Origin: Basidiobolus meristosporus CBS 931.73
Lineage: Eukaryota; Basidiobolomycota; Basidiobolomycetes; Basidiobolales; Basidiobolaceae
Reading direction: 5' to 3'
DNA length: 64,000 nucleotides
Assembly (NCBI GenBank): GCA_002104905.1
Contig: MCFE01000026.1
Span: forward strand, 166,791-230,790
Shown here: positions 58,905-64,000 of the stretch, piece by piece
Numbering within the stretch: position 1 is the stretch's first letter
Layout of the letters: each line of letters starts with the position of its first letter
The notes under the pieces: generated by a model
The model's database searches: none
Told to the model about the DNA's origin: nothing
What the model saw: the letters and a program-made list of their open reading frames with translations, nothing else
Program-made: the position numbers and the translations under genes

Positions 58905-59364
58905 TGCTTTTATTTTTCATCAGGATAGTCTTACATGAGTTCCTAACGCACTTTGAAAGTACGCAGTAGCCATACCCCAACAGGTTTTAAGGATGTCCAC
59001 TAGCCATGTCCACTTGTGTCTAGCGGGAGCCATCAATCATCAGCTGTGCAATACTGAAATGCTTTTTTTTTTCATCATGCTTGTTTTGTATGAATCCCTA
59101 ACACACTTTCATAGTGCGCGGTAACCATACCCCTACAGGTTTTAAGGATACCCACTTGCTACATTTACTTGTGTCTAGCAGGAGTCATCAATCATCAGCT
59201 GCGCGGTAATAAAGTGCTTTTATTTTTCATCATGATAGTTTTACATGAGTCCCTAACACACTTTTATAGTGCGCGGTAACCATACCCCAACAGGTTTTAA
59301 GGATACCCACTTGCTACATTTACTTGTGTCTAGCAGGTGTTATCAATCATCAGCTGCGCAGTAA
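58905..59364 (+). repeat. Three tandem units of a 155-bp subtelomeric satellite
   Basis: Units start at 58905, 59060 and 59215 (TGCTTTTATTTTTCATCA at each, some changes), period 155 bp. Units 2 and 3 are closest. Each contains CCATACCC-ACAGGTTTTAAGG and ends ATCAATCATCAGCTG. The third unit ends directly at TAGGGTTAGG, the start of the full-length LINE. Confidence 0.88.
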
Positions 59365-59386
59365 TAGGGTTAGGGGGGGAGACAGT

Positions 59387-59398
59387 CACCAACAGGTG
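59387..59398 (-). promoter_or_regulatory. LINE 3'-end hairpin
   Basis: CACC-AACA-GGTG, a 4-bp stem with 4-nt loop a few bases from the 3' terminus. It is conserved in copies 3, 4 and 5; copy 2 keeps the stem but has loop AAAA, arguing for a recognised structure. AAATAAAG lies just upstream in the sense direction. Confidence 0.6.
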
Positions 59399-59433
59399 AA
59401 ATCTTTATTTCAGTTGAAACAAAGAAGCCAGCG

Positions 59434-62202
59434 CTACTGTTGTAGCTTTGATACAAGAGTGTGTAGCTGAGGGGAATTTGTAGGTAAGTTAATAAGAAGT
59501 GATGATAGTTCTTCAGTGCTCAAGACACTGTTCAGTGGGAAGGGGGGTAGCAAGAGAGGTAAGAATGACTTGTGAACAACATTAATGAGGGGAATGTGAT
59601 AAGGATTGATATTCATCATAAAGGGAGTGTGCTGCTGCAGATATTGCTGCCAAAGGTCTGTCAAGTACTTCAGGTAGGCCAGCTTGGGTTTTTCTGACTG
59701 CAGAATATAGTGAGCAAACTTCTTGACTTCAGGATCTCCAAGTATAGTTCTCCAGCAGGAGTCAGGTGTTGTGTGGTGTGTTCTCTTCCAGGCCTTAATC
59801 AGTGGGTTGTTGCAGTTGTGAAGTCTGAGGTATAATCTGGTTCTAAGGTAGAGAAGTCTGATCTTATAGGGCATAAACCCAAAAGCACCAAGAATAGCAT
59901 GTCTGTAGGGGCATTCAGGCAAATGAGGCACCAAGGAGGTAATGCACCATACTGCAAACTTGTCAAGCTTAGTGCAGTCTCTAGAAGTAAGAGAGAGAAG
60001 TGATAAGCCAAATTCCAGGACAGGGAAGACAAACTGCTTGAGTAGAAGGAGGCAGCTGGGAGCTGTAGTTGTAGGAGGAGTAACAGCCAGTAGCTTGTGG
60101 AGTGCCTGTCTTGCCAGGATAATTCTCTTCTTCAGGTGTGCTCCAGAGTCTAGTCCAGTAGGAAGGAAAGGAAAGCCAAGATATGTAGCAGAAACCTGAG
60201 CAGGTAGAGTGGAGTTCTCCAAGTTGATGGGAGAGCCCAAAGGTACTGTCTTTGCAATGGAAAGCTGGAGATTATTCTTCTGCAGATACTGGTGGATGGT
60301 CTGGGAGTCTTGTTGCACATTGGAGGAGGATATTCTGATGTCATCAGCAAAGAGAGTAACCAGGCAGTCAGCTGAGAGTCTTGGGAAATCATTCAGGAAG
60401 ATGGCAAACAGTATAGGACCAAGCACAGAGCCTTGAACCACTCCATTAGGAACTGAGAAAACAGCTGATTGCTCACTTGGGTGCAGAATTCTTGCTTGTG
60501 GATCCAGAAACAGAGATCTGACAAGGAGGGTGAGAGAGGTACTGGAGAAGCATTGCAACTTGGACCAAAGCAGATTTCTGTCAACTGAATCAAAGGCCTT
60601 AGTAATATCAAACAGAACAGAGGGATACTTGCACTGGAGAGAGTGATCTTGGCTAAGTATGACTGCATAATCCAAGGAGAGGCCTGGAACAAAGCCAAAC
60701 TGTGCAGGATGAAACTTGAGAGAGTCAGAGTAGAGCTCCTGAGCAAGCAGAAGCTCAAACACCTTTCTGCAGGTGGGCAGCAGAGATATTGGCCTGTAGG
60801 AGCTAGGATCCAGGTGCTTTCCTTTACCCTTGTACAGTGGCAGAACATTTGCAAAGGACCATTCCTCAGGAGTAGAAAGCTGGGCTGAGCATTGCTGAAA
60901 CAGTGGAAGCAGAAGTGCAGACATGGCCTTGGTACTAGTCTTCAGAAGCTCATAGGAGATTGTGTCCACACCTGGAGCAGTAGAGTTGGGAAGCCTCTTG
61001 AGCACATTATGGATTCTCCTTTGATCAAGTGCAAGTGGGATGGGCAGAGTCTTGAAGTCAGGATGAAAGCCAGGAGTTGAGTACTGCTTTGTAGAGAAGA
61101 AGATGTTAGCCAGCTGTTCTGTTGAAGGTAACTTCCTGGAAGAGGGCCTCATTGCCCTGTAGAGTCTTGATACTGTTCTTGTTATAGAGTTGGAAGATTG
61201 CAGAGGCAAGGAACTCATAATATGATCCCAGAGCTGAGTATGCAGAGTGTGGTGAATTGCCTTGGAGTGGTGTATTGCTGTCAGGAGGAGTTTCTCTGTT
61301 TTTGGGTTAGGGAAGCTCAGGTAGCTTTGTTGCAGGGCTGCAACAATGGATTCCCATTTTCTTGAGGTAACAGCAGTAGTCTTGCATGGCAGTGAGAGGG
61401 AGGCAGACACCAGAATAAGATGCTTCACAAAGAGCCAGGCAAAGTTGAGATCATCTGGCAGAGAAAGTAGCAAACTGGCAAGCTTCAAGTAGTTCCCAAA
61501 GTCTTTCTTCTGATTCTTGGTAGCTTTGTGGGTGAGCACAGTAAGTTTTGGCAGCTTCTTCTTCACAACTGGTTGCATAGAAAGGGACCAGGCTGGGTGG
61601 TCAGAGGCTCTCAAGGATCCTAGCTCAGCTCCAGAGAATTGCTTAACTTCATTCACAAAGTAGAGGGCAGCAGCAGAAGGGCAGATCCAGTCAACACATC
61701 TTTTCTCAGATTGAGCACCTAGTGCTAGCAGGTGGCTTTCTCTCAGGAAGTTCAGTAGGAATGTAGACCTTGGCTTCATTCTTGCAGTCAGAGTAGTCTT
61801 GTTCTCAGGATGGGGAATGTTGAGATCTCCAAGCAAGATAACAGGTGTTGATATAGATTGTTGGTATTGCTGAACCTTCTGGCATATAACTTGCACTTCC
61901 TGAAGGGCTAGACTTGGAGGCAGATAGCAGAGCACCAGACTGATAGTTGGCAACTGGAGAGCAGCACAGTAAGGGGAGTAAAGAGGAACACAGAGCTGAG
62001 GAGTATTGATGGTAGAAGAGATGAAGCAGATAGAGGAGGTATTCTTTGTTCTAGGAGTAGAAAAGCAATATAGATTAGTCAAAAGTATAGAGGGTAGCTG
62101 GACATCAATCAAACACAGGAGGGAAAATCTTGAAAGAAGTCTCTCTAGAGTTGGTCTTGATGGCTGTATGCTGTTGCAGTTAAGCAACAGAACTTCAGGT
62201 AG
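59434..62202 (-). CDS. LINE ORF2: APE endonuclease plus reverse transcriptase
   Basis: Open for about 920 codons from CUA (62202), immediately after the ORF1 stop. Endonuclease (residues about 1-220): VLLLNCNSI, the VILLGDLNIP metal site, CVDWICPS and SDHPAWSL. The reverse transcriptase (about 350-640) carries APGVDTISYELLK, YKGKGKHLDPSSYRPISLLP, FDITKAFDSVDR, VVQGSVLGPILFAIFLND and the catalytic TLFADDIRI. The C-terminal part has no obvious RNase H or CCHC. There is no ATG before the endonuclease; the first in-frame Met (MKPRSTF) lies inside it. Expression therefore probably needs readthrough. Confidence 0.9.
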   Translation of the reverse strand, partial: LPEVLLLNCNSIQPSRPTLERLLSRFSLLCLIDVQLPSILLTNLYCFSTPRTKNTSSICFISSTINTPQLCVPLYSPYCAALQLPTISLVLCYLPPSLALQEVQVICQKVQQYQQSISTPVILLGDLNIPHPENKTTLTARMKPRSTFLLNFLRESHLLALGAQSEKRCVDWICPSAAALYFVNEVKQFSGAELGSLRASDHPAWSLSMQPVVKKKLPKLTVLTHKATKNQKKDFGNYLKLASLLLSLPDDLNFAWLFVKHLILVSASLSLPCKTTAVTSRKWESIVAALQQSYLSFPNPKTEKLLLTAIHHSKAIHHTLHTQLWDHIMSSLPLQSSNSITRTVSRLYRAMRPSSRKLPSTEQLANIFFSTKQYSTPGFHPDFKTLPIPLALDQRRIHNVLKRLPNSTAPGVDTISYELLKTSTKAMSALLLPLFQQCSAQLSTPEEWSFANVLPLYKGKGKHLDPSSYRPISLLPTCRKVFELLLAQELYSDSLKFHPAQFGFVPGLSLDYAVILSQDHSLQCKYPSVLFDITKAFDSVDRNLLWSKLQCFSSTSLTLLVRSLFLDPQARILHPSEQSAVFSVPNGVVQGSVLGPILFAIFLNDFPRLSADCLVTLFADDIRISSSNVQQDSQTIHQYLQKNNLQLSIAKTVPLGSPINLENSTLPAQVSATYLGFPFLPTGLDSGAHLKKRIILARQALHKLLAVTPPTTTAPSCLLLLKQFVFPVLEFGLSLLSLTSRDCTKLDKFAVWCITSLVPHLPECPYRHAILGAFGFMPYKIRLLYLRTRLYLRLHNCNNPLIKAWKRTHHTTPDSCWRTILGDPEVKKFAHYILQSEKPKLAYLKYLTDLWQQYLQQHTPFMMNINPYHIPLINVVHKSFLPLLLPPFPLNSVLSTEELSSLLINLPTNSPQLHTLVSKLQQ

Positions 62203-63711
62203 TCAGGCAGAGGTTGTAGCTTCTTCAGAGGGAGCATTAACAATGTGACCTGCAGAGTCCCAGAGCTCTTCAAATGGTGCATCACTTAAGTCAGCAAGGA
62301 GGGAAATGGCATGGTTCTTGAGGAAGTATGCCACATCATAGGAGGGGGCTTGTCTCTTGATGGCAGCAAAGAAAGACAGAATGGCAACATGGGCTGGAGG
62401 CTTGTTGAACAGTAGAGAGTCAGAGGATTCAGATTCTTCAGGCACTATCTTGAAGTCAGTTTTCAGCCAGTTAAGGTTCTTCTCCACAAAGGCAACAAAT
62501 GGGTCAGCAATGTTTTGGTCTAGGATAACCTCCAGAATCTTCCCTTTTCTCCAGGCCAGGTTGACAATTCTTGAGAGCTGAATATTGCATGCCTTGAGTG
62601 CTTTCCTGATGTTGGAAATGGGGGTCCAGGGAACTTGCTTCAAGTACACCACAGTCCAGGTAGAAGCTGGTGGTAGGTTTGCTGGGGGCTTGTAAGTCCT
62701 TCTGTGTTGCAATGGAGCTGCAGTAGTCAGATTGGAGTCCACATTCTCAGTAGAAGGTTTTCTTGATGTGTCTTGCTGAATAGTACTGGAGCTGGATGTG
62801 CTGATAATTCTTGCCAGAACCTTGCCTGCATAAGTCTGAGGTATAGCTGAGGTGACTGCAGAGGTGGTGGCAGCTGGTGCAGGTGGAGAGGCAGAGACTG
62901 AAGCAGGAACTGAGGTCACCTGGGAGAAGGCTGTAGAAGCAGGTTTTCTGGGAGGAACAGAGTTCACTATCCAGTTGTTCTGTAAAACACTGGAGTAGCT
63001 TTTCTGTGGAACAGGATCTTGCTCTTGAACAGGAACAGAAGCAGGAGGCTGGGGCTGAGCAGTAGTGGTAAGGCAGTGGCACTCCAAGGAAGCTTTTTGC
63101 AAGGCATCTCTGGCAGTTTTCAGGGCAGTATTGGCTTCATTCTTGAGCTTCTTGCATTGGGCATCCAGTCTCTTGTTTTCAATAGCCAGGGCAGTATTGG
63201 CAGCCTCTAAATCAGCAATTCTCTTCTCAATTGCAAGGAATCTCTGAAGAAATGCATCAGTAGAAGTGCTGGCATCTGGGAGAGCAGTGGCAGGAATAGA
63301 GTCCATTGACAGTGGGCTTCTTGGAGGCAAGGAAAGTGGACTGGCAGATTCAGGCACAAAAGGAGATATCCTGGCAGGAGGAGAAGGAGTATCCAAGGCA
63401 GCAACAGGGGCAATTCTTGTTGGTGAAGCAGCAGCAGGGGAGGCAAGCCTGTTCAGAAACTGGGCAGGAGAGAGTGCTTGAGGAGAGGGAGTCTTCAGCT
63501 TGCCAAGCATGTCTTCCATCAGAGTGATACCAATATTCCTGGTGCATTTGCAGAGAAAAGTAAGCTTCCTGAGTCTGCCAGCTCTTCCATTCCTTCTGAT
63601 AGTTCCTTTGTTTCCACAGTTGGGGCAAGAAATCTTCTTGACAGACTTGTCAAAGCAATCAAGAACCTTCCTTTCAGGTGTAGTGGGCTCCTGTTGAGGT
63701 TTTGGTGGCAT
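62203..63711 (-). CDS. LINE ORF1: zinc ribbon, coiled coil and RRM-like domain
   Basis: About 502 aa from ATG 63711 (MPPKPQQEPTTPERKVLDCF). A four-cysteine zinc ribbon near the N-terminus (ISCPNCGNKGTIRRNG ... LTFLCKC) is followed by a Pro/Ser-rich linker. A coiled coil (IADLEAANTALAIENKRLDA) and a C-terminal region STWTVVYLKQVPWTPISNIR then GKILEVILDQNIADPF suggest an RRM-like fold, as in L1-type ORF1p. It ends EEATTSA before UGA at 62205-62203, followed by CUA in the same frame as ORF2. The N-terminal ribbon replaces the CCHC knuckles usual in fungal LINE ORF1. Confidence 0.8.
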   Translation of the reverse strand: MPPKPQQEPTTPERKVLDCFDKSVKKISCPNCGNKGTIRRNGRAGRLRKLTFLCKCTRNIGITLMEDMLGKLKTPSPQALSPAQFLNRLASPAAASPTRIAPVAALDTPSPPARISPFVPESASPLSLPPRSPLSMDSIPATALPDASTSTDAFLQRFLAIEKRIADLEAANTALAIENKRLDAQCKKLKNEANTALKTARDALQKASLECHCLTTTAQPQPPASVPVQEQDPVPQKSYSSVLQNNWIVNSVPPRKPASTAFSQVTSVPASVSASPPAPAATTSAVTSAIPQTYAGKVLARIISTSSSSTIQQDTSRKPSTENVDSNLTTAAPLQHRRTYKPPANLPPASTWTVVYLKQVPWTPISNIRKALKACNIQLSRIVNLAWRKGKILEVILDQNIADPFVAFVEKNLNWLKTDFKIVPEESESSDSLLFNKPPAHVAILSFFAAIKRQAPSYDVAYFLKNHAISLLADLSDAPFEELWDSAGHIVNAPSEEATTSA

Positions 63712-63780
63712 ATCCAGAGTTTCAGCTTCAAATTTCAATTTTTGAGATTTTTGGGTGATTTTTGATGGGCGGGATCAAAA

Positions 63781-63810
63781 TTAGGGTTAGGGTTGCGCGC
63801 TGTGACTGCT
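63781..63810 (+). repeat. Two telomere repeats plus 18-bp non-telomeric insert
   Basis: TTAGGGTTAGGG (63781-63792) then TTGCGCGCTGTGACTGCT (63793-63810), before the terminal array resumes. Confidence 0.9.
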
Positions 63811-64000
63811 TTAGGGTTAGGGTTAGGGTTAGGGTTAGGGTTAGGGTTAGGGTTAGGGTTAGGGTTAGGGTTAGGGTTAGGGTTAGGGTTAGGGTTAGGG
63901 TTAGGGTTAGGGTTAGGGTTAGGGTTAGGGTTAGGGTTAGGGTTAGGGTTAGGGTTAGGGTTAGGGTTAGGGTTAGGGTTAGGGTTAGGGTTAGGGTTAG
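63811..64000 (+). repeat. Telomere, (TTAGGG)n
   Basis: About 31.7 perfect TTAGGG units to the end of the window, G-strand reading outward, so this is the right chromosome end. Confidence 0.99.

Larger units (their letters stand above)
59365..63780 (-). mobile_element. Full-length telomere-associated non-LTR retrotransposon (copy 5)
   Basis: About 4.4-kb LINE flanked by telomeric repeat on both sides: TAGGGTTAGGGGGGG (59365-59379) at the 3' end and TTAGGGTTAGGG (63781-63792) at the 5' end. Sense is the minus strand, so the 3' end faces the chromosome interior. It has a short 5' UTR (about 70 nt), ORF1, an in-frame UGA, ORF2 with APE endonuclease and reverse transcriptase, and a short 3' UTR with a CACC-AACA-GGTG hairpin (59387-59398). 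The RNA would end in a C-run without poly(A). Confidence 0.92.

Noticed and set aside
59100-59170. GTATCCTTAA in the satellite (minus strand) resembling a U12 donor
   Set aside because: It is in repeated non-coding DNA with no exon around it.

Overview
The window is the right end of a fungal chromosome: it closes in about 190 bp of uninterrupted TTAGGG repeats (63811-64000). Genes are intron-rich, with short introns of about 50-120 bp. The gene content fits a fungus outside Dikarya: a CEP135/Bld10-like centriolar protein, a Gemin7-like SMN-complex subunit, a gamma-SNAP, a cAMP-receptor-type seven-helix receptor, and two introns that look U12-type. A zoosporic fungus or a Basidiobolus-like lineage would fit; the species cannot be fixed from sequence alone.

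1-20.7 kb is ordinary housekeeping sequence: ribosomal proteins eS26, eL20 and eL28; trehalose-6-phosphate phosphatase (13 exons traced); a mitochondrial rRNA dimethyladenosine transferase divergent to a BORCS8-like gene; Rab escort protein; RER1; a G-protein beta subunit followed 2 kb later by a GPCR; and a carboxypeptidase Y-like protease.

20.7-39.1 kb holds seven small Ser/Thr/Pro-rich proteins with signal peptide and GPI-type tail. Four are on the minus strand (20982-25268) and three on the plus strand (36175-39041). Between the two arrays lie an IQGAP with about 23 IQ motifs, a Prp43/DHX15 helicase and a decayed eighth copy of the family.

39.1-54.9 kb holds a bHLH factor, gamma-SNAP, a Gemin7-like gene, CEP135, GPI mannosyltransferase III (PIG-B/Gpi10), an HPP membrane protein, a p24 cargo receptor, one unrecognised small gene and an intronless APH-like kinase.

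55-64 kb is subtelomere: a 155-bp satellite and five 3' ends of a non-LTR retrotransposon, all in one orientation and most joined directly to TTAGGG. The outermost copy is full length. Its ORF1 and ORF2 share one frame and are separated only by UGA followed by CUA, a known leaky-stop context. The element's position, its orientation and its C-rich 3' end, which can pair with the telomeric G-strand, suggest addition at chromosome ends. This is the most likely undescribed system in the window.
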